Part shown: positions 9,243 through 17,406 of the stretch, piece by piece
Numbering within the stretch: the first letter of the stretch is position 1
Layout of the letters: each line of letters begins with the position of its first letter
Source: Flammeovirgaceae bacterium UBA976
Lineage (GTDB): Bacteria > Bacteroidota > Bacteroidia > Cytophagales > Cyclobacteriaceae
Direction: 5' to 3'
DNA: 64,000 bases
Assembly: GCA_002292365.1 (NCBI GenBank)
Contig: DBBU01000052.1
Coordinates: 26,900-90,899, forward strand
Notes under the pieces: model-generated
The model's input: the letters and a program-made list of their open reading frames with translations, nothing else
What the model was told of the DNA's origin: nothing
Database searches by the model: none
Made by a program: the position numbers and the translations under genes

Positions 9243-9689
9243 TGATAGTAAAAAAAGTAACTGTAATTATGATTTCAGGCTTGTTTGTGTTTATCGGGCA
9301 ATATTAATATTTAAAATTACCATGACTAAACTTTTGCTCAATTAATTTAAAAAGGGAAATTTAAATATTAACCAAAATACCAACATTAAAATCTAATAAT
9401 TTTTGATCTTATTAATAACTAAGGAACAAACACATCTTTAGCTGTCATCGTTCGCTCAAAGGGTTGGATTCATAAAAAAATCTATTTCATCCAAAAAAAA
9501 ATTTATGCTTTTTATACATGGATAAGATTCATTTTGTTTGATGAAATCATATTACTCACAATCAATAGCAATAATGCGTAGATCGACATTACGATAAGTA
9601 TCATAAGAAGTTGGATTTTTATCATTTTCCTTTAATATTTTTTTTCTACCCTCTTTTTTTGAACCCAATTCATTCTTTTGGCTGATTTC

Positions 9690-9755
9690 AAAAAAAAGGC
9701 ATCCCACCACAGAATACCTTTATAAAAATCAATCACTGGAGTAGTAACTCCAAAC
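9690..9755. repeat. Intergenic hairpin repeat, copy A
   Basis: This copy holds two stem-loops. The first pairs AAAGG-AT with AT-CCTTT (9695-9722, one mismatch) around the loop CCCACCACAG. The second is a perfect TGGAG (9737-9741) with CTCCA (9748-9752). It aligns with copies B and C. Read on the minus strand, the first hairpin is followed by eight T, like an intrinsic terminator. Confidence 0.6.
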
Positions 9756-10050
9756 CCTATTACTAAATCACTCAAACAAAAGTAAAAAAGCAATTTAATA
9801 AACTAATCTAAAAGGTTTCGAAGTATCTAAATATCAACCTCAACGGTTCAAATACATTTATAAAGTAGTTAAAACTAGAAAAGGAGAAGTCTATCAGATT
9901 GTAATAATATTGACTCTTAAATCATGGTTTATTTTAATCATGTGAGCAAATAATATGCAAGGATAGAGATTAAATGGCCCTCTCAAAAAATCCAGAAGTT
10001 TTTACTCTTTAATCAACTACCACCACATCTCGCTTTAATCGAAATCACAA

Positions 10051-10164
10051 AAAAAAAGATATTCCACCACTGGAGAAGCATCTCCAAAACCATCTAGCTA
10101 AGATGGGCCTTCAAGACGGCTCTTTCAAAAACACTGTAATCAAATACTTATTTCTTGGGATGAA
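10051..10164. repeat. Intergenic hairpin repeat, copy B
   Basis: This copy lacks the 3' arm of the first hairpin; the loss runs between two CAC triplets. It keeps TGGAG (10071-10075) with CTCCA (10082-10086) and adds CCATC (10090-10094) with GATGG (10102-10106). The following segment to about 10164, around TAATCAAATACTTATTTCTTG, is nearly the same as in copy C. It ends about 250 bases before the start of the 10413 gene. Confidence 0.6.
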
Positions 10165-10412
10165 AATCGAAAAAACTAAGATAAAGGAAATGAGACCTCT
10201 TAATACAGCAAGATGATGAGCGAAAGTATAGCATCTTTTATAGCTAAACAACTGCTATTTTATAGAATCCTTGATATGAATACATATAAATTGAATGTAT
10301 AAAAGCTTCCTCATTTTATATGATCCACCGTTCATTTCACCAAGTTCTGAGATTTGCATATCTATAAAAATATTTCTATTTTTCAGTTTTTTTAACCATA
10401 AATTTAATTAAA

Positions 10413-11102
10413 ATGAAAAAATTATTGATCTTAATAGCTGTCTTTTCAGTAAACACTTTATTTGCTCAAAATACTTTTCAACTTTGGAATTTCAATGCCA
10501 AGCCAGGGATGGAAGAAGCCATTGCCAAGCTCGCTGACGAGCAATGGGGTGGTGCTAAATTTAAATCCGGAGGTATTCAAATTGAAAGAATTGCTCATGG
10601 AGATAATCCATACTCACATAGAGTGATTCTTTTTGGAGAAGTAGGTAAAATTGGCAGAGTAGAGGGAGATACGAAAGAGTTTGAATGGGAATTATTCATC
10701 GAAAAACTTAATCATTTTATTGAAGATTGGGGGACCTCATATGCGGGTCGATTTCTCAGTGCTGAAGGCGGCTCATGGAGTGATTATCCTTATGTCCAAA
10801 TATATGATTTGAAGTTAGATAATCCTGCGGAATTTAAGGCCGCTCATGACAAATTGGTAAAACAAACCTCACAAACAAGAGGAGACAGACCCGTTGCATT
10901 TGGAACCTATGACATAGGAGGAGGCGAAAATATTTCACATTGGGTAGCCATTGGTGCCGCCGATTTTAGTGATCTGATGAGCCAAAAAGTTTTAGAAGAA
11001 AAATATGTCAAAGAGTGGGCCGAATGGGCGAAAAATAATGGGGGCGCAGTTTCTCCCTCAAATTATACGCTTACCGTTCTTGCTGCCTATGCCAATGAAT
11101 AA
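10413..11102 (+). CDS. Secreted protein of unknown function, possible dimeric alpha-beta barrel
   Basis: This 229-residue protein has a clean signal peptide (1-18, LFAQ) and should be periplasmic or secreted. The opening of the mature part (FQLWNFNAKPGMEEAIAKL) resembles the ferredoxin-like dimeric barrels of ABM-type domains, and a second similar unit may start near residue 125 (VQIYDLKLDNPAEFKAAHD). That would make two tandem barrels, but this is inference. No catalytic motif is evident. It stands alone, with over 1 kb of AT-rich DNA upstream and a strong terminator after it, flanked on both sides by the hairpin repeat, so it is probably its own transcription unit and may have been inserted here. 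Confidence 0.75.
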   Translation: MKKLLILIAVFSVNTLFAQNTFQLWNFNAKPGMEEAIAKLADEQWGGAKFKSGGIQIERIAHGDNPYSHRVILFGEVGKIGRVEGDTKEFEWELFIEKLNHFIEDWGTSYAGRFLSAEGGSWSDYPYVQIYDLKLDNPAEFKAAHDKLVKQTSQTRGDRPVAFGTYDIGGGENISHWVAIGAADFSDLMSQKVLEEKYVKEWAEWAKNNGGAVSPSNYTLTVLAAYANE

Positions 11103-11130
11103 TCATTGAGAGTTTAATCCTATTGATTAT

Positions 11131-11157
11131 AAAAAACCCTCCAATTGGAGGGTTTTT
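11131..11157 (+). terminator. Intrinsic terminator after the 10413 gene
   Basis: An A run leads into the perfect palindrome CCCTCCAATTGGAGGG (11137-11152) followed by six T. It lies about 30 bases after the stop at 11102. The symmetric A and T runs mean it could also act on the opposite strand. Confidence 0.85.
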
Positions 11158-11256
11158 TATTTAGACTACGGGCATCTGCTCTCTTTTTATGCAAAGCTTA
11201 GTTTGTTAAACATAAAAAAATATTGAAGCAAAGGAAATAAATCTGAGGCAAAAAAT

Positions 11257-11393
11257 AAAGGCATCCTCACCACAGAATGCCTTTAAAACATCCAACCATA
11301 GGAGAAGGATCTTCAAAACCATACTACCAAGATGGACTTTCAATATTTATCTTTCAAATCTACCGTAATCAAATACTTATTTCTTGATATGAA
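11257..11393. repeat. Intergenic hairpin repeat, copy C
   Basis: This is the fullest copy. It has AAAGGCAT (11257-11264) with ATGCCTTT (11277-11284), a perfect 8-bp stem; GGAG (11301-11304) with CTTC (11311-11314), one wobble pair; and CCAT (11319-11322) with ATGG (11332-11335). The tail to 11393 matches copy B. On the minus strand the first stem is followed by ATTTTTT, about 200 bases after the ypdA stop, so it may end the rimO-ypdA message. The gap 11103-11483 holds nothing else except the terminator at 11131. Confidence 0.65.
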
Positions 11394-11483
11394 CTCCGAA
11401 AATAATAATGTCAGTTACTTATTACGATTTATCAACTCTTCCAAAAAAAACTCCTTTAAGGATACCTTCTGGGATTTAGGCAA

Positions 11484-12443
11484 TCAAGAAATTAATTTTT
11501 TAATAATTAATTCAGCATGCTCACGAGAATTCTCAATAAACCATTTGTTTGTTTTTAGGCCTCCGCAAATAACCCCAGCAAGAAAAATACCTGAGACATT
11601 GGTTTCCATAGTTTCAGAATTATAAACAGGCATTCGATTGACATCTGTTCCTATCTTTACCCCTATAGAAGTTAAAAAATTAAAATCTGGCTGATAGCCT
11701 GTCATGGCAAGAACAAAATCATTGACAAGAGTGATCTCACCCTTGGGTGTCTTAACGTCAATCTCATCCTGTCGAATCTCGGTAATCGTTGACTCAAAAT
11801 AGGCTTTTATGGCTCCTTCCTCAATTCTATTTATAATATCTGGCCGAGCCCAATACTTCACATTGGACCCAATTTCAGCTTCTCGAACAATCATCGTTAC
11901 CTTTTTTGCCCCTTTTCTGTAGGTATCTAAGGCAGCATCCACTGCCGAATTGGCGGATCCGATAACCGCTACATTCATTCCAAAATAGGGATGTGCCTCG
12001 TGATAATAATGCTTCACTTTAGAAAGGGATTCTCCAGTGATGTTTAACAAAAATGGCAAATCATAAAAGCCTGTTGCCACAATAATTGAGGCCGCTTGAT
12101 GTGTAGTTTTTGTCGTCTTTATGTCAAAAAGTTGATCTTCCTTAACGACACTGACGATTTCTTCATACAAATTGACCTTTAAATCCCAAGCAAGTGTTAC
12201 CCTTCTATAGTATTCTAAGGCTTCAGATCTCGTAGGTTTGGGACTATTTGAAATAAAGGGGACTTCCCCTATTTCTAATCTATCTGAAGTAGAGAAGAAA
12301 GTCATGTTTGCCGGATAATGATAGATTGAATTAACCAAAGTCCCCCGATCTACAATCAAGTTACTCAACCCTACCTTTTTAGCGGCTATGGCACAAGCAA
12401 GGCCAATCGGGCCCGCTCCAATAATCAAACAATCTACTTTCAA
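11484..12443 (-). CDS. ypdA: YpdA-family bacillithiol disulfide reductase (Bdr)
   Basis: This 319-residue flavoprotein matches YpdA (Bdr), an NADPH-dependent FAD enzyme that regenerates bacillithiol from its disulfide. It has an N-terminal FAD fold (GAGPIG, 9-14), the family stretch YHYPANMTFFSTSDRLEIG (about 41-59) and an NADPH fold (GSANSA, 162-167). In the staphylococcal enzyme the first motif is GGGPCG with a conserved Cys; here that position is Ile. The gene overlaps the cyclo-ligase gene by 4 bases and is the last of rimO-bshC-cyclo-ligase-ypdA. Together with BshC this strongly supports a bacillithiol role. Confidence 0.9.
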   Translation of the reverse strand: MKVDCLIIGAGPIGLACAIAAKKVGLSNLIVDRGTLVNSIYHYPANMTFFSTSDRLEIGEVPFISNSPKPTRSEALEYYRRVTLAWDLKVNLYEEIVSVVKEDQLFDIKTTKTTHQAASIIVATGFYDLPFLLNITGESLSKVKHYYHEAHPYFGMNVAVIGSANSAVDAALDTYRKGAKKVTMIVREAEIGSNVKYWARPDIINRIEEGAIKAYFESTITEIRQDEIDVKTPKGEITLVNDFVLAMTGYQPDFNFLTSIGVKIGTDVNRMPVYNSETMETNVSGIFLAGVICGGLKTNKWFIENSREHAELIIKKLIS

Positions 12444-13021
12444 AATCGATATACTTTATGTGGTGTAATACAATAATCTAATGCAACATCATGCGCCTCG
12501 ACATAAGGAATTAAATCAACTGGGCCACTCAGGCATAATCCTATCTTTTGAACCTTTAGATGGCTGATTTCACTCAATAACTCGTCATAATAGCCTTTTC
12601 CGTAGCCAATCCTATTCCCTTTCTTATCCACAGCTAACAAGGGTACGAGAATCGCTTGTAAATCATCTAAAGCAGCAGAAGCCTGATGCCCCGGTTCTGG
12701 AATACCATAGCGATTGATTTGGATTTTATCGGTCGATTCATAAGTATGATGAGACATACTCCGGTTTTGAAAATCTGTTTTGGATATCAAGACCTGGCGC
12801 CCGCAGGACCAAGAAGTTTGAATAATGGTTTGTGTCTCTGGCTCTTTGTTTTTGCCTATGGCGAGATAGGTGTGAAAATATTGAATATTAAGATTTTCCA
12901 TCAACGCTAAGCAAAGGTTTTGAATCTGCTGATTACGCTCGATATACACCTGAACATCGAGCATCTTTCGATACATTAAAAAATACTTTCTTAATTCCTC
13001 TTTTGAACTTATTCCTCCCAA
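12440..13021 (-). CDS. 5-formyltetrahydrofolate cyclo-ligase
   Basis: This 193-residue cytoplasmic enzyme (MTHFS family) uses ATP to turn 5-formyl-THF into 5,10-methenyl-THF, returning a stored folate to the one-carbon pool. The family signature GYGKGYYDELL is at about 139-149, and the GIPEP segment at about 106-110. The start shown is a TTG at 13019-13021, inside the end of bshC (13-base overlap). It is preferred because the family needs the KEELRKYFLMYRK helix; the first in-frame ATG (12974-12976) would cut that helix. The gene overlaps ypdA by 4 bases. Confidence 0.88.
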   Translation of the reverse strand: MGGISSKEELRKYFLMYRKMLDVQVYIERNQQIQNLCLALMENLNIQYFHTYLAIGKNKEPETQTIIQTSWSCGRQVLISKTDFQNRSMSHHTYESTDKIQINRYGIPEPGHQASAALDDLQAILVPLLAVDKKGNRIGYGKGYYDELLSEISHLKVQKIGLCLSGPVDLIPYVEAHDVALDYCITPHKVYRF

Positions 13022-14565
13022 AATAGATAAAATGAAAATTCAAAGGGTTCAAATTCATCCAATAGCTCCTGAATTAGCGCTGTATTATTAAAATAAAAGT
13101 TTAAATAGTTTTCGCTACGTTCTTGAAGGACCCCGCTCGGAAATAATCTATCCTTGATACCCTCTATCTGTAAGAGTGCTGTTCGGTGATTTTTTTCTAG
13201 GGATTTTTTAAGCTTTTTCTCGATCTGCGCTAACGCCTTTATGGCTTTCACTTCCTCTGAGTCGATATAACCTCCCAAAGATTGATCAATCATTTCCACT
13301 TTTATTTTTATCGATTCAAACAAATCGCTCAATGACTGCTTTTGATCATTTAGATTAGGTTGATGCGTACTTGTCCGACTTAAATAATCTGCTTTCAATT
13401 GTTGTTTGCTTCGAAAGAATTGCTCATTAGCTATGCCTAATTTTTTTGCCTTTTTTGCTGTGTTCTGATTAATAATCATACCGAAATTTCGAGGCATTAA
13501 AACAGGAAAACTCATCTTGTAGTAATCAAAAACTCTTTTTAATTGTAGCCAATAAATGATCTCTGCTGGCCCTCCTAAATAAGCTATATTGGGTAATATA
13601 ACCTCTTGATAAATGGGTCTCATAATCACATTGGGACTGAACCTCTCTGGATAATGGTCAATCTCTGAAAGAATTTCCCGTTTGGTAAATTTAATGTCTG
13701 AGTCCACCACACTGAAATTTTCGCCATCAGAAATAATACGTCTCCGAAAATCATCAAGATAGAAAAAGTTGATGGGCCTACTAAATGCTTGTAATTTGTA
13801 ACCTAAATCAATCAATTGCTCATTGGTATGTTTTACCCTGTGATGCGCATTTTGATTAAGGATATCATCCTTCATTATAGGTGCAAACTGGGCCTTCAAT
13901 TGAGGATCATCACCATCAACCACGATCAGGCCTTCAGATCCAAAGAGTTCATTTACGTAAAATCGCACTGAATCTGCTAAAGTTTTAAATCGACCATAAG
14001 CTTTTTCAAATAACTCGACGTTCTCACGCACCTGATCCAGCACCTCAGTTAATGAAGAAGGATCAAATCTTCCTACTGCACCAGTTTGTTCAGTAGTCCA
14101 TTGATATTTTTTACCAAACATATTGAAATAGCTAATTTCTTCAAAATCATGGTCTTCAGTAGCCATCCAATAGACGGGAATAAAATGATAATCAGGATAA
14201 TGTACCTTAAGCTTTTTTGATAAATTAATGGTAGTGATTAGCTTGAATAAAAAATAAAGAGGACCTGTAAATATATTTAACTGATGACCTGTAGTGACGG
14301 TGAAGGTACGCGCTTCTGAAAGGCTTTGAATGTTCTCCGAAAGTTTTGATACACAGGTCAAGCCATCATACTGACGCTCTAAAGCAACTACAAGCGTCCT
14401 TCTCATTGTCGGACTGAAGGCTTTATTAGTGATTGCAGATTGGAAGGATTCAATTTTAGGCTTCCACTCATAAAATTCTTTCAACGCATCTTGTCCCTCA
14501 ATATAATCTAAAAACATCTTTGAAAAAGAGCCTACTTTTCGTAACGATAGATGTGTTTTTTTCAT
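13009..14565 (-). CDS. bshC: Bacillithiol biosynthesis cysteine-adding enzyme BshC
   Basis: BshC adds cysteine to glucosaminyl-malate in the last step of bacillithiol synthesis. The 518-residue length fits. The nucleotide-binding-like signature TTGHQLNIFTGPLYF (91-105) and YWMATEDHDFEEI (about 150) are typical, and a Lys- and Glu-rich helical region near 400-470 fits the family's coiled coil. The gene is 7 bases after rimO and overlaps the cyclo-ligase. The earlier-step genes bshA and bshB are not in this window. The YpdA and YtxJ genes in the same window give a consistent thiol network. Confidence 0.93.
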   Translation of the reverse strand: MKKTHLSLRKVGSFSKMFLDYIEGQDALKEFYEWKPKIESFQSAITNKAFSPTMRRTLVVALERQYDGLTCVSKLSENIQSLSEARTFTVTTGHQLNIFTGPLYFLFKLITTINLSKKLKVHYPDYHFIPVYWMATEDHDFEEISYFNMFGKKYQWTTEQTGAVGRFDPSSLTEVLDQVRENVELFEKAYGRFKTLADSVRFYVNELFGSEGLIVVDGDDPQLKAQFAPIMKDDILNQNAHHRVKHTNEQLIDLGYKLQAFSRPINFFYLDDFRRRIISDGENFSVVDSDIKFTKREILSEIDHYPERFSPNVIMRPIYQEVILPNIAYLGGPAEIIYWLQLKRVFDYYKMSFPVLMPRNFGMIINQNTAKKAKKLGIANEQFFRSKQQLKADYLSRTSTHQPNLNDQKQSLSDLFESIKIKVEMIDQSLGGYIDSEEVKAIKALAQIEKKLKKSLEKNHRTALLQIEGIKDRLFPSGVLQERSENYLNFYFNNTALIQELLDEFEPFEFSFYLFWEE

Positions 14566-14572
14566 GATTAAA

Positions 14573-15889
14573 CTAGGCTTTTATGGGTTTTGCATATAAA
14601 TCAAAAGCCGATGCAGATGTGATGACTACTTCACAAAAATCTCCCACCCTAAGATAACCATCATCCGAATTTATAAGTACTTCATTATCCACTTCAGGCG
14701 AATCATGCTCGGTACGTCCCACATATTGGCCTCCCTCAAACCGATCAATCAACACGCGGTATTTTTTCCCCACTTTTTCAGCATTTATTTCTTCGGAAAT
14801 CCCCTCTTGTAGTTCCATAATTGCCTCTAAACGTTGTTGCTTTACCTCATCGGGAACATCATCTTTCATCGTATAAGATTGAGTATCCTCCTCATGAGAA
14901 TAGGTAAAGACACCTAATCTTTCAAATCTATTTTTTTCAACAAAGTCCATCATATCCATAAATGCTTCTTCTGTTTCGCCCGGATGCCCAACGATCAGCG
15001 TAGTTCTAATGGCAATTTTAGGAATTTTCTCTCTAATGTCATTCAAAAGAGCCTCTGTTTTCTCCCGAGTCGTACCTCTTCTCATCAATTCAAGCATACG
15101 CGTTGATCCATGCTGTAAGGGTATGTCCAGATAATTGCAAATATTATTCCTCTTGGCCATCACATCCAAAACATCCATCGGAAATCCACTAGGAAAGGCA
15201 TAGTGAAGCCTGATCCAATCAAGGCCTTCGACATCTGCCAACTGATTCATCAAATCAGCAAGCGCTCTTTTTTTATAGATATCTAGGCCATAATAAGTTG
15301 AATCTTGAGCGATTAATAAAATCTCTTTTGTCCCATTTTTCACCAAATTCTTTGCCTCCAAAAGAATCTCCTCAATGGGTTTTGAAACGTGCTTCCCACG
15401 CATCAATGGGATAGCGCAAAAGGTGCAGGGTCGGTCACAACCCTCGGATATTTTCAAATAAGCATAGTGGTTAGCCGTTGTGGTAATACGTTCGCCCAAC
15501 AATTCATTTTTATAGGTCGCATTGAACCTTTTAAGGAGCAGAGGAAGCTCCATGGTACCAAACCAGCCATCCACGTTTGTTATTTCTTTTTGAAGCGCTA
15601 CTCTGTAGCGCTCTGAGAGACAGCCCGTGACAAAAACTTTCTCCACCATACCCTGCTCTTTGGCATCTGCATACCTCAATATAGTATCAATTGATTCTTG
15701 CTTTGCATTATCAATAAACCCGCAGGTATTGATTACCACTATATTGGCATCATCACTTTCTGACTCATGGGTGGTGTCAATTTGGTTGCCTTTTAATTGG
15801 GTCAATATAATTTCTGAATCGACAATATTCTTGGAACACCCAAGTGTAACGATGTTCACCTTATCCTTCTTTCTTCCTTTGGTCTTCAC
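14573..15889 (-). CDS. rimO: Ribosomal protein S12 methylthiotransferase RimO
   Basis: RimO is a radical-SAM enzyme that methylthiolates an aspartate of ribosomal protein S12. The 438-residue protein has the N-terminal UPF0004 domain with cluster cysteines C18, C56 and C90, the radical-SAM cluster C151-xxx-C155-xx-C158, and a C-terminal TRAM domain (about 370-435). Phrases such as TLGCSKNIVDSE and IPLQHGS separate it from MiaB. It is first in the rimO-bshC-cyclo-ligase-ypdA unit and has a good -7 box 21 bases upstream. Confidence 0.95.
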   Translation of the reverse strand: MKTKGRKKDKVNIVTLGCSKNIVDSEIILTQLKGNQIDTTHESESDDANIVVINTCGFIDNAKQESIDTILRYADAKEQGMVEKVFVTGCLSERYRVALQKEITNVDGWFGTMELPLLLKRFNATYKNELLGERITTTANHYAYLKISEGCDRPCTFCAIPLMRGKHVSKPIEEILLEAKNLVKNGTKEILLIAQDSTYYGLDIYKKRALADLMNQLADVEGLDWIRLHYAFPSGFPMDVLDVMAKRNNICNYLDIPLQHGSTRMLELMRRGTTREKTEALLNDIREKIPKIAIRTTLIVGHPGETEEAFMDMMDFVEKNRFERLGVFTYSHEEDTQSYTMKDDVPDEVKQQRLEAIMELQEGISEEINAEKVGKKYRVLIDRFEGGQYVGRTEHDSPEVDNEVLINSDDGYLRVGDFCEVVITSASAFDLYAKPIKA

Positions 15890-15909
15890 AAAATAATATT
15901 AGTTTTTTA

Positions 15910-15917
15910 CAAATCTA
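15910..15917 (-). promoter_or_regulatory. Candidate -7 box (TAGATTTG on the minus strand) for the rimO operon
   Basis: The plus-strand CAAATCTA is TAGATTTG on the minus strand, matching TAnnTTTG, and lies 21 bases upstream of the rimO ATG. The divergent gene at 15977 has its own box at 15963. I see no clear -33 element. Confidence 0.45.
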
Positions 15918-15962
15918 ACACAAATGGAGTCGCTTAAGCACCCAAGATGAGCATCCATTCAC

Positions 15963-15970
15963 TAACTTTG
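15963..15970 (+). promoter_or_regulatory. Candidate -7 box (TAACTTTG) for the DUF6452 gene
   Basis: The octamer fits TAnnTTTG and ends only 6 bases before the ATG at 15977. If it is used, the message would be leaderless or nearly so. Confidence 0.4.
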
Positions 15971-15976
15971 TAAATA

Positions 15977-16423
15977 ATGAGATTTTGGTTATTCTTTTTA
16001 AGTTTTGGTTTTTGTCTATTCGAATCCTGTAATGAGGTTGAGGATTGTACATTGGATCCTTATGGAAATTATGCGGTAGCCACATTTGATATATTAAGTG
16101 GTGAAAGTAAAATTATTGCGTTTGATTCAATCATTTTGGAAGGTTTTGGTCGATTGCCAGGAGATCGAGATACACTTATCGGTATGCTCCTCCCATTGCC
16201 TGTTGAAAAAACAGAAGCGGTCTTTCATTATTACACAGACAGTAGCCTTTATTCATTAGCCGTCGGTTATAAAAGTCAACCCCTCATTTATGACCTTTCT
16301 TGTGAGGCTACCATTAGGTTTTATGACTTAGATACAAGCTATCAATCTTTTGACTCATTGGTAATCCTTGGATCAGAAGTTCATCTCGATTATGTTCCTA
16401 TCAATTTTGAAATCTATTTATAA
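15977..16423 (+). CDS. DUF6452-family lipoprotein
   Basis: This 148-residue protein has a short lipoprotein signal (lipobox FESC, Cys18) and a beta-rich mature part. It resembles DUF6452, a small Bacteroidota family of unknown role. It overlaps the start of the DUF6048 gene by 32 bases, and these two families are commonly neighbours, which supports both calls. Both are envelope proteins, so they may act together. No enzymatic motif is visible. Confidence 0.7.
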   Translation: MRFWLFFLSFGFCLFESCNEVEDCTLDPYGNYAVATFDILSGESKIIAFDSIILEGFGRLPGDRDTLIGMLLPLPVEKTEAVFHYYTDSSLYSLAVGYKSQPLIYDLSCEATIRFYDLDTSYQSFDSLVILGSEVHLDYVPINFEIYL

Positions 16424-17108
16424 CATTCTACTCCTTACGCTTATCCCTTTTATTGGGATGAGTCAAACAGTAGATACTGTGCGAATTAAACTAGATTGGA
16501 ATCCCTCGAGGTTACATGTTGGTCTCGATGTCTCTAGATTAATGGGGACGACTATAAAGCCCCATAAAAGTTCTTTGGGTGGAATGGTGGACCTTGATTT
16601 TCATCGATTCCTCCTTACCTTTGAGGGTGGCGTAGAAGAAATAAACCGATTAAAAACCTATGAATATACCAACCAAGGATCTTTTTTAAAGTGGGGCATC
16701 GATTATAATCTCATCCCTCACAATAAATATAGAAATATGATTTCGTTAGGTCTAAGATATGCACAAAGTAGGTTTTCTGACCAATTGAATTTTACAGAGG
16801 AAAATCCTTGGTTCGGTACCCAAACCTTACAATTCTCAAATCAAAATATCTCAGCCCATTGGACAGAAATACTATTAAGACTCAATGTACAGGTTTGGAA
16901 AAATGTTTTTTTAGGATCCGTCCTGCGCATAGAAATTATGAAAAATATTTCTGATCCGGATCAATTCATCCCTTTTGATATCCCCGGCTGGGGTAGAAAT
17001 TGGAAAAGTGGTACCGATGAAAAAACAGCCAACATGGGATTCAGTTATTATCTGATATACCATTTCTCCTTCCGAGAAAAAGAAATCCCTCTAAAAAAAA
17101 TAAAATAA
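16392..17108 (+). CDS. DUF6048-family outer membrane protein
   Basis: The protein (238 residues from the ATG at 16392) has a signal peptide ending near IGMSQ and then alternating beta strands typical of an outer membrane barrel. It fits DUF6048, a partner of DUF6452 proteins in Bacteroidota. An in-frame TTG at 16368 would add eight residues before the signal peptide, so the ATG is preferred. It ends 7 bases from the convergent dciA gene. The function is unknown. Confidence 0.72.
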   Translation: MFLSILKSIYNILLLTLIPFIGMSQTVDTVRIKLDWNPSRLHVGLDVSRLMGTTIKPHKSSLGGMVDLDFHRFLLTFEGGVEEINRLKTYEYTNQGSFLKWGIDYNLIPHNKYRNMISLGLRYAQSRFSDQLNFTEENPWFGTQTLQFSNQNISAHWTEILLRLNVQVWKNVFLGSVLRIEIMKNISDPDQFIPFDIPGWGRNWKSGTDEKTANMGFSYYLIYHFSFREKEIPLKKIK

Positions 17109-17115
17109 CAGCTCA

Positions 17116-17406
17116 CTAAAGGAATTTTACATCATCGATGATGTTTATACCCACCTTTTTATGAATTAATTTTAAGACCTTAACCTTTGACATGTTCAGT
17201 TCTTGTTTTAGCGGCGCTGAATTCATGTTAACATAGAGCGTCTTTTTTTTAATAAACATTCGGGACGTACGACTTGCAATAGTAGGCCCCATGAGTTCCT
17301 GCCACATGCCGATAAGTTTATGCTCATTGAGCTTCCCTTCAAGATTTTCTTCTTTTAAATATTTATCAATAGCCTCTCGTAAGCTTTGGATACGGTCATG
17401 TTTCAT
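17116..17406 (-). CDS. DUF721 (DciA-like) helicase-loading protein
   Basis: This 96-residue protein is a DUF721 member; the best-studied member, DciA, helps load the replicative helicase DnaB. The conserved core GMWQELMGPTIASRTSRMFIKKKTL (in the middle) is clear, followed by a KH-like fold. It overlaps recF by 11 bases; a recF-DUF721 pair is common in bacteria, which fits a replication or repair role. Whether it truly loads helicase in this organism is inferred. Confidence 0.85.
   Translation of the reverse strand: MKHDRIQSLREAIDKYLKEENLEGKLNEHKLIGMWQELMGPTIASRTSRMFIKKKTLYVNMNSAPLKQELNMSKVKVLKLIHKKVGINIIDDVKFL

Larger units (their letters stand above)
9243..10412. other. AT-rich gene-poor stretch with two repeat copies
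   Basis: These 1.17 kb hold no gene I can support. They separate the TonB receptor (minus) from the secreted protein at 10413 (plus). They contain many poly-A and poly-T runs and two copies of the hairpin repeat (9690-9755 and 10051-10164). Short open frames exist on both strands, for example about 55 codons on the minus strand ending near 9560, but none has a start and family match I can defend. The stretch could be decayed coding DNA. Confidence 0.6.

Noticed and set aside
9690..11393. The three repeats as a CRISPR array
   Set aside because: The copies are few, far apart, of different length and diverged, with a gene between them and no cas genes.
11332..11625. A plus-strand 97-codon frame over repeat C and the ypdA end
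   Set aside because: It overlaps ypdA on the other strand and copies only the repeat tail at its start; a shadow frame.
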